Virus record (IMG/VR): IMGVR_UViG_3300027844_001993
Span: 1-21,390 of that record
Source: a virus
Length of the DNA: 21,390 nt
Strand: one strand, 5' to 3'
Shown: piece by piece, positions 1 through 9,377 of the stretch
Numbering within the stretch: the first letter of the stretch is position 1
Layout of the letters: each line of letters starts with the position of its first letter
Position numbers and translations under genes: made by a program
The notes under the pieces: generated by a model
The model's input: only the letters and a program-made list of their open reading frames with translations
The model's database searches: none
What the model was told of the DNA's origin: nothing

Positions 1-1548
1 TCCCGATACATCAAAAACTGCACCCGAATTTTCTTTAATTCCCGCGGTGAATCTAAAAGAAGAATTAGAAAATAAAGCTTTATTAATATTATTTGAACTA
101 ATTGTTTCGGTTTTAGTACCTTGAACAGGATTATCATTTTTTTGAGCTTTTCCTGTAGGAATAATAGTTCCTACCGTAGCGGCGGCACCTTCTCCTCCCG
201 TACCTCCATCAATAAAATCTAATCGATCACCCACAAAATAACCATCACCAGAATCAACTATACGGAAACCCTTAAGAATATCATCTACAGTATCAACAAC
301 CTCTGCTCTTGCATCTGCTCCTCCACCTCCAATAAATTGTACTACATCTCCTATTACATAATTACTTCCTCCATATTCAATAGTTACTTCTTCAATAATA
401 CCTGTACAGTCACCAAGTCCTACTTCATTATTAGCATTAGGTGCACTTTCAACTCTTTCATGTTTTGTAAAGTACCCTAAAGTTCCGTCTCTACCTACAC
501 CCTTAGTGATTTTTGACAAGTATAATTCAGTAACTTGAACCGGGCCAACCATCTTAGTAATAGTTTTTTCTACTATAGCTGTTGCATTAGATGAATGTCC
601 TCTAATTTCTCTTCCTTCAAATATGCCAATGTTATTTGCGGTATCTGTTAAAATTTTAACTGTTTTATCTTTTGTCCATTTACCGTCCGACAATCTCATC
701 ATATCATCTTTAGGATAGTAATAATCTACTTCCTGTGATGCAAAGATTGCTCTAAATAACCAATCGTAAGATGCCTCTCCACCTTTCGACCGGTACACTT
801 CTTTCATTTGTTTAAGAAGCATTCTCCGATCTGTTGCTGCTTGTTTTGGAACATGAGAATAAAATTCTGGTTTCCAAGAGGAATCAATGAGCCCTTCTAT
901 TGTTCTATCAATATCCGCAAATTCACTTAATTCTTTTGTGGCGGCAATTGGGCCTCTTGTTCGAAAACCTTCTACAGAACCATCAGGGAAAACTCCTGCT
1001 AAAACACCGTTTGCAAAGGTAGTCCAAGCACGAGAATCTACTCCTGTAAGTTCTTCGCCATATATGAAATTAGTATTAGTGGTGGGCTTTAAATAGGCAG
1101 TAGTTCTTCCATTTATACCAGTAACAACTGCTTCTGCATCAGTAGTATTACCGTAAACAGTTTCACCTATTATAAATGATAATTCATCATCTTTTGTAGT
1201 ATCACGTTCTGTTTCTAATTGAATACGATGATTTACTATTGCACCCTCTAGAACACGCGGATCAAAATGTTCATTCTTATCGCCATCAGGCATCAATTCA
1301 GTATTTATTTCATCTTCAAAAATCCAGTAGTCTGGCTCTATTGAGGCGTCATCTATCCCCTCTTGTACAAGTTTATATTCATTAAATGCTATTCCTTCAA
1401 AATAAACCTGATGGGATTCCATAAATTCATAATACTTCTCAATGAAGAGTTTCATCTTCGGATGATCAGCTGTTACAAATTCAGGAACAAGAGTTTCTAC
1501 TAATGTTGAAACATCTTGTCGTTCCTTTATTTTTTTCTTATACGCCAT
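1..1548 (-). CDS. 7: Baseplate wedge protein, gp7-like (partial, C-terminus outside window)
   Basis: An open frame of 516 codons runs from an ATG at 1548 to the left edge with no stop, so the gene is cut by the window. The protein begins MAYKKKIKERQDVSTLVETL. An N-terminal segment reads HPKMKLFIEKYYEFMES, and around residues 220-260 comes YRSKGGEASYDWLFRAIF followed by EVDYYYPKDD. From memory this pair of motifs matches the second half of T4 gp7 (an EAYIQYL helix, then STKGIEASYKFLFKVLYNEEVE), a wedge protein that contacts gp6 and gp53. The beginning of T4 gp7 has no counterpart here, so this may be a shortened version. The later part is rich in Gly, Thr and Val (beta structure). The start codon directly abuts the gp6 stop (TAAATG), which implies translational coupling. 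The order gp25-gp6-this gene supports a wedge role. Alternative: a lineage-specific baseplate protein. Confidence 0.62.
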   Translation of the reverse strand, partial: MAYKKKIKERQDVSTLVETLVPEFVTADHPKMKLFIEKYYEFMESHQVYFEGIAFNEYKLVQEGIDDASIEPDYWIFEDEINTELMPDGDKNEHFDPRVLEGAIVNHRIQLETERDTTKDDELSFIIGETVYGNTTDAEAVVTGINGRTTAYLKPTTNTNFIYGEELTGVDSRAWTTFANGVLAGVFPDGSVEGFRTRGPIAATKELSEFADIDRTIEGLIDSSWKPEFYSHVPKQAATDRRMLLKQMKEVYRSKGGEASYDWLFRAIFASQEVDYYYPKDDMMRLSDGKWTKDKTVKILTDTANNIGIFEGREIRGHSSNATAIVEKTITKMVGPVQVTELYLSKITKGVGRDGTLGYFTKHERVESAPNANNEVGLGDCTGIIEEVTIEYGGSNYVIGDVVQFIGGGGADARAEVVDTVDDILKGFRIVDSGDGYFVGDRLDFIDGGTGGEGAAATVGTIIPTGKAQKNDNPVQGTKTETISSNNINKALFSNSSFRFTAGIKENSGAVFDVSG

Positions 1549-3435
1549 TTATTTTGTCTCATATCCAGTACGGAGGGTAGAACCATCTACAGTGCTATGT
1601 ACTCCAGAAACATATGTTCCGGAAGGAGAATCATCTAACATGCTAACAGTAATATCAGTATCTTCCATTAATAGAATTTGTTCCCGCACAGGTTTAATAT
1701 CTGATGATGCAGGGACAACAGAAATGGTCATAGGTTCAGTATTTCCGGTGATGATAGTCCCTATAGCTTCCGGTAAAAATCCAGTAAGGTTTATTTGGCC
1801 AACTGAATAAGTAACTGTTCCTACATTATTTGCAACAAGAATTCTTTCTAGTCCAAATTTTCTATATACTTGAACATATCCATTTTCATCTTGAAATCTA
1901 CAATCTTCCCATACAGTATTTGCGTTGTCACGATATGTAAATTTACTACTTGTTATAGATCCCCAGAAAGTATTAGAAGGATGATATATTTCATTAGAAA
2001 ATTTTAAAGTATATGCAGCAGTGAGTCCTATTGCAGGATAAAGATATCTTTTTAATGTTATGGCAGTTTGATTACTTGCAATAGAAATTTCTGATTGGTC
2101 TATTTGTCTAACTAAATTTGAATATCGAAATGCCTTATCAAAATCTTTTAAATTTACAGTACTAAAAGATTTAATTGTAGATGTTATAGTAGCTTTAAGT
2201 GATGCTTCACTATTTGATGTTAAAGAAGAATCATATTTTGCCGTAGTATCAACTCCTAAATACATATAATCTGGATCAACAACTACAGAAGTTACACCAA
2301 CAACATTTCGTTTAGATAATATTGCCTTTTCAATACGAGCTTTTGCTGCTGAAGATAAAACATTTCCTTGTCTTGGTTTAATTGCAACATATACTTTTCC
2401 ATAAATGGGTGGATCACTATCTTCTCCTCCCCAAGCTACTACAGATTGTGCGGCAGGATAATCCCTTTTAATTAAACTTATATAATCATAAACTGTAACA
2501 CATCTATTTTGTGCATCAAAACTTTTGGGAGCATTGAATTTAATCTCTTGTATATCAGCTGAAGCTGCACCACCGCCAGCTGCGTCAACAGTAACTATTT
2601 GAACATTTGAATAACCACCAACATCAGCTACAGTAGAAAAGGTTTTACATCCATTAGTAGAAGTAGCATCTGTTACTAATCCTGCTAATGTAATAATATT
2701 TCCATTTGATACTTCTTTTCCTAATATTCCATCTCCAAATTGTACTTCATATAATCCCTCATCCGCTTCATCTAAAAAATAATGCCTGGAAGTAGAGTTA
2801 ACAGTAGTAATATCATTTGCTAAATCATACGCAAAAGATGCCGATTCTGTTTTAGAAGTTTGTACAGTTACCGTTAACGTATCTGTATCGATATTTGCAT
2901 TTGGAAGAAGATATCTTTGGTCAACATCAGCAGTTTCTGCTGTGTATCTATATGAAATAGGTATTCCTTGAGTTAATTCAACATTAGATACGGTATAGAT
3001 AAGATTAGCATTAATATTAAGAGCATGTGCTTCAGCGGTACACCAAATATAATTAATACCGTCCACATCTCCTTGAAATTGTGTAAATCTCGGAATAGTT
3101 ATAACCGCAGGAGTATCCATTGGAGTAATCGTAAGGTCTACGACCGCTTTTGATCCTTTTGCTGAACGTGGCAAATATCCTAAATGTTTTGCTTTAGCAA
3201 CTACCGAATTTCTAAGTGTAGCAGAATCTAAAAACATTTCATTTGCTACCATGTTGGCATAATATGCATTATAATGTGTATTATATGCGAGTACATCTAG
3301 AAGAACATCAAAGGATGATCCTCTAAAATTATAACCGACAAATTCGTTTTGGTTCTGTAAAAACCCTATTAGATTTTCTTTAATTTGTGTAAAATCTAAT
3401 TCTGATACATTAAGCTTTCCTTCTGTGCTGGCCAT
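1549..3435 (-). CDS. 6: Baseplate wedge subunit gp6 (baseplate J family)
   Basis: This 628-aa protein is close in length to T4 gp6 (about 660 aa), which forms the ring of wedge dimers that links neighbouring wedges and drives the hexagon-to-star change during sheath contraction. Residues about 40-95 carry the typical conserved stretch: FDVLLDVLAYNTHYNAYYAN, then NEMFLDSATLRNSVV and AKHLGYLPRSA. A central segment, GLYEVQFGDGILGKEVSNG, is typical of the baseplate J fold, as is the region KSFDAQNRCVTVYDYISLIK followed by AWGGEDSDPPIYGKVYVAIKP. A GGAC-type ribosome site lies a few bases upstream of the ATG. It sits between gp25 (6-bp gap) and the gp7-like gene (abutting), as expected for a wedge operon. 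The family assignment is strong. Confidence 0.92.
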   Translation of the reverse strand: MASTEGKLNVSELDFTQIKENLIGFLQNQNEFVGYNFRGSSFDVLLDVLAYNTHYNAYYANMVANEMFLDSATLRNSVVAKAKHLGYLPRSAKGSKAVVDLTITPMDTPAVITIPRFTQFQGDVDGINYIWCTAEAHALNINANLIYTVSNVELTQGIPISYRYTAETADVDQRYLLPNANIDTDTLTVTVQTSKTESASFAYDLANDITTVNSTSRHYFLDEADEGLYEVQFGDGILGKEVSNGNIITLAGLVTDATSTNGCKTFSTVADVGGYSNVQIVTVDAAGGGAASADIQEIKFNAPKSFDAQNRCVTVYDYISLIKRDYPAAQSVVAWGGEDSDPPIYGKVYVAIKPRQGNVLSSAAKARIEKAILSKRNVVGVTSVVVDPDYMYLGVDTTAKYDSSLTSNSEASLKATITSTIKSFSTVNLKDFDKAFRYSNLVRQIDQSEISIASNQTAITLKRYLYPAIGLTAAYTLKFSNEIYHPSNTFWGSITSSKFTYRDNANTVWEDCRFQDENGYVQVYRKFGLERILVANNVGTVTYSVGQINLTGFLPEAIGTIITGNTEPMTISVVPASSDIKPVREQILLMEDTDITVSMLDDSPSGTYVSGVHSTVDGSTLRTGYETK

Positions 3436-3441
3436 GTCGTC

Positions 3442-3834
3442 CTATGTCCTTTCCAAGTAGACTTCAGTTGATGCTGTTTCTGAACTATTGTCTGGTGTAT
3501 ATTCTATATAGATTTGATAAGCATTGTCTTCTTCTAAACGAATAACATTTATTTTTTTTACAATCGCTCTAGGCTCATACGTTTCGATAGCATGTTGCAC
3601 TGCGGCAGCCAATCTAGCATCTGTTAAAGGTCCAAAATTTTCAAATAAAAGATTAGATATTCCTCCTTGTATATCAGGTTGAAATAATCTTTCATACGGA
3701 CTTGTTTTCATTATATTATTAATTGACCGACTAATAACATTATTTTTTTTAACTTGTTCTAAATCTCCATGCGCAGGATGACTTCCCATGTCCATATCAA
3801 AATCTACGTATTGTTTTCCGTGTGTTGTGGCCAT
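3442..3834 (-). CDS. 25: Baseplate wedge subunit gp25
   Basis: The 130-aa protein matches the length of T4 gp25 (132 aa), the wedge component that joins gp6 and nucleates sheath assembly in contractile systems. Typical features are an N-terminal aspartate-rich strand (YVDFDMDMG), the segment VISRSINNIMKTSPYERLFQ, the glycine-bearing turn DIQGGISNLLFENFGPLTDA and the C-terminal strands INVIRLEEDNAYQIYIEYTP. The conserved EPRA motif of the family appears as TYEPRAIVKKINVIRL. An AGAGGG ribosome site precedes the start. It follows the 648-aa structural gene after a 27-bp AT-rich gap and precedes gp6, a common order in marine T4-like phages. Assignment to the gp25/GPW family is firm. Confidence 0.9.
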   Translation of the reverse strand: MATTHGKQYVDFDMDMGSHPAHGDLEQVKKNNVISRSINNIMKTSPYERLFQPDIQGGISNLLFENFGPLTDARLAAAVQHAIETYEPRAIVKKINVIRLEEDNAYQIYIEYTPDNSSETASTEVYLERT

Positions 3835-3861
3835 ATTTCCCTCTATATTATTTAGTTATTA

Positions 3862-5808
3862 TCACGCCATTAATATTGGTGCCATAAATTTGTCAAGAGC
3901 ATTAAAGCCTCCTACTTCAACTCCAACAAATACAATACCAGCGGCATAACCTAAATTCTTAGGAAGGCCGGATGCACTAGTTATTCCTGATGCTAACCCG
4001 GCATTTCCTTCTTGTTGGTCTTCTATGTGAAGAGCATATATTCCTGCACCAGATAAATCTACTTCAAAGAATGCTAAAAATTTTGTAATAGTTTCTATCA
4101 TCTCTTCTAAAAATTCTATAAGTTCATTAAGTGTGTCAATCATATCTTGAATAAATGCAGAAGATGTAGCAATATATCCTTTTACAGATACTACAAAATT
4201 TTCTAACATCTCAAAAAATTCATTCCACATTGGAATAACTTGGTAAGACGCAATAGTATTGAAATCTGGAGATATAGACTCAACTGGTACAGTTAATTTT
4301 TGCATAGATACTGTGCCATATTTTGGATAAATTCTTTTACTGATACCCTTTCTTTTTGACATCGGGCTAGTTTCTTCAAATTGTGTAGCTGAAACCCCCT
4401 TGAACTGAAAGGTTGCCGCGCCTTTTGTCATATAATTTGGATATTTTTCTGGAGCCACACCCCAATAACCTTTTATTTCTTGTTCTCGAACACTATCTTG
4501 TGGAGTAAAAGTTTCTACCGCATTAGCCTCTTTAGTAGCAATTGGCTTTATTGTTATTACCATATCCTGATAACGGCCGGTCGAGTTTCCATCTTTTTCT
4601 TGTAATGTTCTTCTTGTTATTCCAATATCATCTGTTATTGTATATAAAGCAGTAGAAACTATTGAAGTTGCTTCGGTGGAAAGTATTTCTGATATAGTAC
4701 CTAATCCTCCATAATTAACTCCTCTTATAACATCTCCCACAGCAAATAATCCATACTGTGAATCACACATAGTTAAGTTTATTGTTTGAAGAGGAGGGTC
4801 TGTAAATTCTTTATAAGTATCCATAAGCTTATCTAAAGAAGCTTCCATAAATTCTGGTATATCACTAAAAAGCTTAGAAAATGCATTAAAACTTTCTATA
4901 AATATCTCATATGAAGGGGCAGCTATAAGCATTACTATGGCAGAAGAACCTGCTCCAAATTCCGTATTACCTTGTATATTTGGTTTACCTGATTTTATTT
5001 TTGCATTAATTTTTATTCGTGATGATTTCCACATTCCATTTTTTAAATCTTCATTTGTATGATCAGATCCACTTCTGTTCTTTGATCCCATATTATATAA
5101 TTGTTCTCCATACACTATTTCAGGATCATAGCCCGCCACAGGGTCACCTTGTTCATTAAATACTATATCACCTTTTGTTGGATTAACAGCTGGGGGTCCT
5201 TCCAATTGTATACGCTCATATTTTGGAACATCCCCTGGATCACTAAATGCTTCCGCCATAGTTTTTAATACTTGTTCTGCACTATATTTGGGAAACGGAG
5301 ACATTAAAGAAAATGGATCAACTGTTGAATTAGTATAAGGACTCCATCCTCCAGCTACCAATTTTCGTGGCATTGCTAATTTTGGTTCAAAAACATGTTG
5401 CATCGGAGCAGGAACACTATGAGTTGTTGTAGCTTCTGGATCTGGTGCATTAGTATTCCAATATAATGGTCGTCCTGAATCATCTCTCAATTGTTCAAAG
5501 CCATAAGATTTTTCAGTAACAGGTTCTACATTTTTTATAGGTGAATAAGGATCAACATAAAGATAATAATATCCAGCATCTTTCATATCTTGAATTGATT
5601 TAATTAATTCATCCGCGATTGCCTCCAATGCTTTCAAAAATATATTAGCAGATTGTAATTCAGCAATGATTTTTACTATCCCCATAGCAGTTGTTGCCAA
5701 TGTTGAAGTAGTTTTAATTTGCTCAGCTAATTCTTTTGCAGTGTCAGCTATATCTTTAACTGTACCGGCATCCGCAATTGTCCATTTTTTCCATTCAGGA
5801 GTTGCCAT
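3862..5808 (-). CDS. Large baseplate/tail structural protein, function unassigned
   Basis: I do not recognise a named T4 counterpart for this 648-aa protein. The N-terminus (MATPEWKKWTIADAGTVK) is helical up to about residue 80. The middle (about 90-500) is mixed, with proline-rich loops and strands such as LTMCDSQYGLFAVGDVIRGV. Residues about 530-585 form long amphipathic helices (FFEMLENFVVSVKGYI, then TLNELIEFLEEMIETITKFL), consistent with coiled-coil packing. The C-terminus is Gly/Ala rich (YAAGIVFVGVEVGGFNAL) and resembles an oligomer contact. Its position inside the baseplate operon, between hub genes and gp25, suggests a virion structural role. Its start overlaps the preceding 60-aa gene by 14 bp, and its ribosome site (AGGAAGAAG) lies inside that gene, so coupling is likely. 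Its first 30 residues resemble that small protein. Confidence 0.6.
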   Translation of the reverse strand: MATPEWKKWTIADAGTVKDIADTAKELAEQIKTTSTLATTAMGIVKIIAELQSANIFLKALEAIADELIKSIQDMKDAGYYYLYVDPYSPIKNVEPVTEKSYGFEQLRDDSGRPLYWNTNAPDPEATTTHSVPAPMQHVFEPKLAMPRKLVAGGWSPYTNSTVDPFSLMSPFPKYSAEQVLKTMAEAFSDPGDVPKYERIQLEGPPAVNPTKGDIVFNEQGDPVAGYDPEIVYGEQLYNMGSKNRSGSDHTNEDLKNGMWKSSRIKINAKIKSGKPNIQGNTEFGAGSSAIVMLIAAPSYEIFIESFNAFSKLFSDIPEFMEASLDKLMDTYKEFTDPPLQTINLTMCDSQYGLFAVGDVIRGVNYGGLGTISEILSTEATSIVSTALYTITDDIGITRRTLQEKDGNSTGRYQDMVITIKPIATKEANAVETFTPQDSVREQEIKGYWGVAPEKYPNYMTKGAATFQFKGVSATQFEETSPMSKRKGISKRIYPKYGTVSMQKLTVPVESISPDFNTIASYQVIPMWNEFFEMLENFVVSVKGYIATSSAFIQDMIDTLNELIEFLEEMIETITKFLAFFEVDLSGAGIYALHIEDQQEGNAGLASGITSASGLPKNLGYAAGIVFVGVEVGGFNALDKFMAPILMA

Positions 5809-5977
5809 TTTCTTCTTCCTTCTTTCTTTCTTTTTCTAAAAATGTTTTCCAATGACCTCTTCGTTCTTCAAGAACTTTTAAATACATTTCTGCAAACTTT
5901 TTCGTCTTATTTAATAACTCTTTAACATCCGTTCGTTCAGGGTTCGCTTTTTTCCATTCAGGTGCTTTTTTAGACAT
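5795..5977 (-). CDS. Small lysine-rich helical protein (60 aa), unknown
   Basis: I chose the ATG at 5977 because AAGGAG lies 7 nt upstream. An upstream in-frame ATG at 6013 would add 12 residues but sits deep in the preceding gene and lacks a clear ribosome site. The 60-aa product is strongly charged: SKKAPEWKKANPERTDVKEL at the start, KKFAEMYLKVLEERRG in the middle, and a Lys/Glu-rich end (EKERKKEEENGNS). It is predicted to be nearly all helix, with no membrane segment. It overlaps both neighbours (8 bp upstream, 14 bp downstream), the mark of a coupled operon. The motif PEWKK followed by VK and AE recurs at the start of the next gene. Function unknown; a small accessory or chaperone for its structural neighbours is an inference only. 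Confidence 0.6.
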   Translation of the reverse strand: MSKKAPEWKKANPERTDVKELLNKTKKFAEMYLKVLEERRGHWKTFLEKERKKEEENGNS

Positions 5978-8894
5978 CACTATACTCCTTATCTCTGCCA
6001 TTATAAATTTCAAATTTATTTCTTGCCTTTTTCACTAAATCAATTAATGAGCTCAATGATTGAACATCTCCAATCAATTTTCCTAATAAATCAATATCTT
6101 TCCCCAATAAATGATTAACATTATTATAAAGGGATTTACCATAAGGGACTTGACCTCCAGTCGTGTTCGATGAAGGAATTCCAGATACATAAATTGCGGG
6201 TGGCACTCCTTGTCCTTGTGCTCTTGTTCCTGCACGGGTTGGAACACCAATACGTGCATCTATTTCTGCTACTCTTTTTCCACAATTACTACCGAATGTT
6301 CCTACCTCAGTATGAAAAACACTCCAGTCAGAATTGGAATAAGTAATTGCTGTTCCCTTTCCAGAATTTCCATTATTCGGGCCTGTTCTGCCTTGAGCGG
6401 CAAGAGCATTACGGAAATTTGTTAATGATGTGGATAACAATGCCAAATCTGCGTACGGTTCTGTAGCCAAATAAGTATCAAAATCTGCATCAGATATTCC
6501 ACTACCTCCTGCTTCAGCTCCCGAAATTATAGGATCACGGAAAGAAACAATTGATTGTAAGTCACCTACTGTATCACGTATAAACTGTACATCGGCATTC
6601 ATTGTAGTATTTGCATTACCTCCCGACTCATATATGTGTTTTTGTGCAAAATTATATCGACACACAAATGCTGATACATCTGTACGAGTAGTAGCCACCC
6701 AAGTATTAGATCCACTATTTACAGTTACGGTATTAATTCTATAATGATTATCATAAATGTAATTATTTGCACCCTTTGTATAATAATGTCCGATAGTCTG
6801 TCCCGCAGAGGGTGAGTCATTATATGGCCAGGTTGTTCCACTTAAACTAGGAGTAGTAGTATCATCATCTACTGGTACAGCTCCAGCTGCCCCAACTCCA
6901 ATTGATACTCCATCACAAGAAACTGTTGTTGATTGTACTCTAGTAACAGCACCCGATAATCCCGATTTATCAATAGAATGAGGGGGTTCTCCTTGAGCTG
7001 GCATTGGCCAATTTGCAACAGAACTACTTCCAGAAGTATATCCCGCGTTAGCAGGTAATTCATAATAAAATTTTTCAGCACTATCGGTATAATATCTATG
7101 TTCTGGTAATGCACCACTTGCATCCGCTCGCTTATTATCCCAACGAATATATCTTCCTGAATAAGCATCTTGTCTTCCCAATGACGGAGGTTGTGTTCCT
7201 GTAAGTTCACCATTCTCTACTTTATACGTTCCGGCAGTAGGTCCTATAGCAGGGATAAACGGATTTAATTCCACATAGGGATAATATATCTCATTATATT
7301 CTTTACCCAAAGACGAATAATCATCTCTTGCAGCTTTTGTCAAATCATTAGTTGCATTTGCAGAACCGTTATTAGGATCATAAAATCCTAAAAGCCCAAT
7401 AAATTGAGAAGTATTAGCAGTTAACGTATCATCAGGACCCTCATCTGTTCCACTATAACCTCCTACACCATCACCAATCGGTTTCCAATTATCATTTTTA
7501 ACTATTCCTTCTGCGGTTACTTTAACTTGGCAAAAAATATCATCTTTTGCATGACTGAAAGGAACACTATTAATTGTATAAGTTATTACACCATTTGATT
7601 CTGATTTTCCGCCATACGTTATAGAATATGCTTGTCCTGTCCAAACATTTGAAGAAGTTGAAAGTTCTAATTTAATACCACTCGGTCGGCTAACTATCGT
7701 ACCTCCACCCCCCTCAAAAGTAATGACAGCACCATCAATTCCTGTTGTTAACGGAAAGGTTCCTCCTGTTAAGGTTACTGTATTCATTTCTTGCGTTACC
7801 GTACCTATATCATAAACTAAATCATTAATTCTAATTTTATTTTCTGCTACTTTCGCTGAAAGTATCTTTGTCGGTCCATAATATCCTACTGGAAGATTTG
7901 ATGAAGTTATTACATCTCCATGTTTTACTTTTGCCATGTCTTCATCTGAAACCTCAGTAATTTCTTGCGTATTAGCTGTAGCAGTACCCGTGATAGTAAA
8001 CGTATTTACAGAGTCCTCGTGTCGTTTTAAATAATGTGTTCCTCCAAATGAAGGTCCCACAGGAGTATAAGTACCATCACTTCCTGTAGTTAAATGATCG
8101 GCTAATGTCAGAGTAGTTAATTCATTATATGCTCCTGAATTAATTATATTTACTGAAGCAATATTCGCTTTTGCCCAATTATAATTCCAAGTATTAGCCG
8201 CCAATTCTCCTGAGACATCACCTCCCCAAGTTATAGTATTACCAAAAACTATCTCAGCATCAGGTGTTGTATATGGACTAATATTTACAGTAACATCCAC
8301 TAATTCTCCATCTACTCTTGACCTTACAAGATAATAATCTCCAACATAAGTGCTAAAAACATTACCTCCTTCTGTTTGTGTCGTGCCAGGAGTAGAACTT
8401 AGTGTGATTTGATACTCATCTAAAATCTGAGATGCTGCAAGTCCCATAAAAGATGTATTTGGTTCAGTAAGTCCTAAGGCACCATTTACAACCTCATATG
8501 TTGGAAAAATGAATTTCTTAAAAGCAGTTTGTATATCTCTTGCCCCATAACATATTGATCTTTGTCGTGCAAGTCTTTCACATATTGTAGCGAGAGAATA
8601 ACTTGCATTTGTGATAGATGCTTCCATTAATACCTCACCCATGGTGGATGTATTAGGAGTAACTAAATTTGTATCATCTAGAAGTAGAGTATCAGTACTA
8701 TCTTCCAATTGAAGAAAAATGGAATAAGTACTAGAAGTAAATTGTTCACAAACAGCATTCAGCATGGTTTGCGCAAATTCTCTTGTCAAAGTAATAGAAT
8801 CTAAAATACCTTCACGTGCAAGTAAATGATTATTTGGTGAAGATTCTATTTCTGTTACAATATCATTAATTTCTTTTTGTATTGCTCCTGCCAT
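5970..8894 (-). CDS. Very large virion structural protein (974 aa), function unassigned
   Basis: This is the largest gene in the window and I do not recognise a T4 homologue. The first about 60 residues are helical (AGAIQKEINDIVTEIESSP, then LTREFAQTMLNAVCEQF). Residues about 160-560 are rich in Thr, Gly, Val and Asn, with a strand/turn texture as in fibre or receptor-binding proteins (for example FTITGTATANTQEI and VTLTGGTFPLTTGIDG). The last about 60 residues return to helix (KDIDLLGKLIGDVQSLSSL). This helix-beta-helix plan suggests a trimeric or peripheral baseplate protein, possibly a tail-pin or fibre-attachment component, but that is inference. It lies between the hub genes and the gp25-gp6 wedge genes. 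The ribosome site before the ATG is weak (AGAGAG). Confidence 0.6.
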   Translation of the reverse strand: MAGAIQKEINDIVTEIESSPNNHLLAREGILDSITLTREFAQTMLNAVCEQFTSSTYSIFLQLEDSTDTLLLDDTNLVTPNTSTMGEVLMEASITNASYSLATICERLARQRSICYGARDIQTAFKKFIFPTYEVVNGALGLTEPNTSFMGLAASQILDEYQITLSSTPGTTQTEGGNVFSTYVGDYYLVRSRVDGELVDVTVNISPYTTPDAEIVFGNTITWGGDVSGELAANTWNYNWAKANIASVNIINSGAYNELTTLTLADHLTTGSDGTYTPVGPSFGGTHYLKRHEDSVNTFTITGTATANTQEITEVSDEDMAKVKHGDVITSSNLPVGYYGPTKILSAKVAENKIRINDLVYDIGTVTQEMNTVTLTGGTFPLTTGIDGAVITFEGGGGTIVSRPSGIKLELSTSSNVWTGQAYSITYGGKSESNGVITYTINSVPFSHAKDDIFCQVKVTAEGIVKNDNWKPIGDGVGGYSGTDEGPDDTLTANTSQFIGLLGFYDPNNGSANATNDLTKAARDDYSSLGKEYNEIYYPYVELNPFIPAIGPTAGTYKVENGELTGTQPPSLGRQDAYSGRYIRWDNKRADASGALPEHRYYTDSAEKFYYELPANAGYTSGSSSVANWPMPAQGEPPHSIDKSGLSGAVTRVQSTTVSCDGVSIGVGAAGAVPVDDDTTTPSLSGTTWPYNDSPSAGQTIGHYYTKGANNYIYDNHYRINTVTVNSGSNTWVATTRTDVSAFVCRYNFAQKHIYESGGNANTTMNADVQFIRDTVGDLQSIVSFRDPIISGAEAGGSGISDADFDTYLATEPYADLALLSTSLTNFRNALAAQGRTGPNNGNSGKGTAITYSNSDWSVFHTEVGTFGSNCGKRVAEIDARIGVPTRAGTRAQGQGVPPAIYVSGIPSSNTTGGQVPYGKSLYNNVNHLLGKDIDLLGKLIGDVQSLSSLIDLVKKARNKFEIYNGRDKEYSDV

Positions 8895-8903
8895 AATTTC
8901 TCT

Positions 8904-9377
8904 CTATGATAAAGGTCCCGCAAAAGGAACGGGTGGTGTGCCGGGAAGCAATCCACTTACTACCCAAGTTTTTACCCAATCTGCTAAAACACCTCCAAGG
9001 TTTTGGCCGAATTCCATTCCTGAAGCTGGTTGCTCCGAAAACAACTTCATTAACGCAGGTATATGAGTTGGCGCAGTAACCGGCGGCCCAATCTGAAATG
9101 TACTCATATATGTCATTGCCATAGAAGTTAATTGTGTTCCTATTGCTTGACCTATACTAACACCTACAGGTAATTGTCCTTGAAAAATTTGACCGATATT
9201 CAGTCCAAATGGCTCGGGTAGAACAGTAGCAAACATCTGTCCTCCTGCATTCTGCGACAAAGACAAATAATTTTTAAACGCTTTTGTTATATTTTGTCCT
9301 GGCGTTAAAGGTATTGCAGGCTGCTGCATAAAAGCCATTCCTAATTCTGTTTTCATTAAACTTGGTACCATTGCCAT
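8904..9377 (-). CDS. Unknown 157-aa hub-adjacent protein with repeated GQ motifs
   Basis: Not recognised. The protein is hydrophobic, rich in Met, Pro and Gly, and contains a recurring element: TPGQNI at about 26, NIGQIF at 60, SIGQAI at 74 and EFGQNL at 122, each followed by a short amphipathic stretch. The end is proline-rich (LLPGTPPVPFAGPLS). There is no clear signal peptide or catalytic motif. The ATG overlaps the gp5 stop codon (TAATG), so it is probably translated by ribosomes finishing gp5. That position is occupied in some T4 relatives by spike-tip (PAAR) genes, but the histidine/cysteine zinc-site pattern of PAAR proteins is absent. A hub or spike accessory role is inferred from position only. 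A second ATG two codons downstream is an alternative start. Confidence 0.55.
   Translation of the reverse strand: MAMVPSLMKTELGMAFMQQPAIPLTPGQNITKAFKNYLSLSQNAGGQMFATVLPEPFGLNIGQIFQGQLPVGVSIGQAIGTQLTSMAMTYMSTFQIGPPVTAPTHIPALMKLFSEQPASGMEFGQNLGGVLADWVKTWVVSGLLPGTPPVPFAGPLS

Noticed and set aside
4897-4904. TATAAATA on the plus strand as a late promoter
   Set aside because: It lies antisense inside the 648-aa gene and no plus-strand gene follows; it looks like chance in AT-rich DNA.
8904-9377. PAAR spike-tip protein
   Set aside because: Length and absence of the expected histidine/cysteine metal-binding pattern do not fit.
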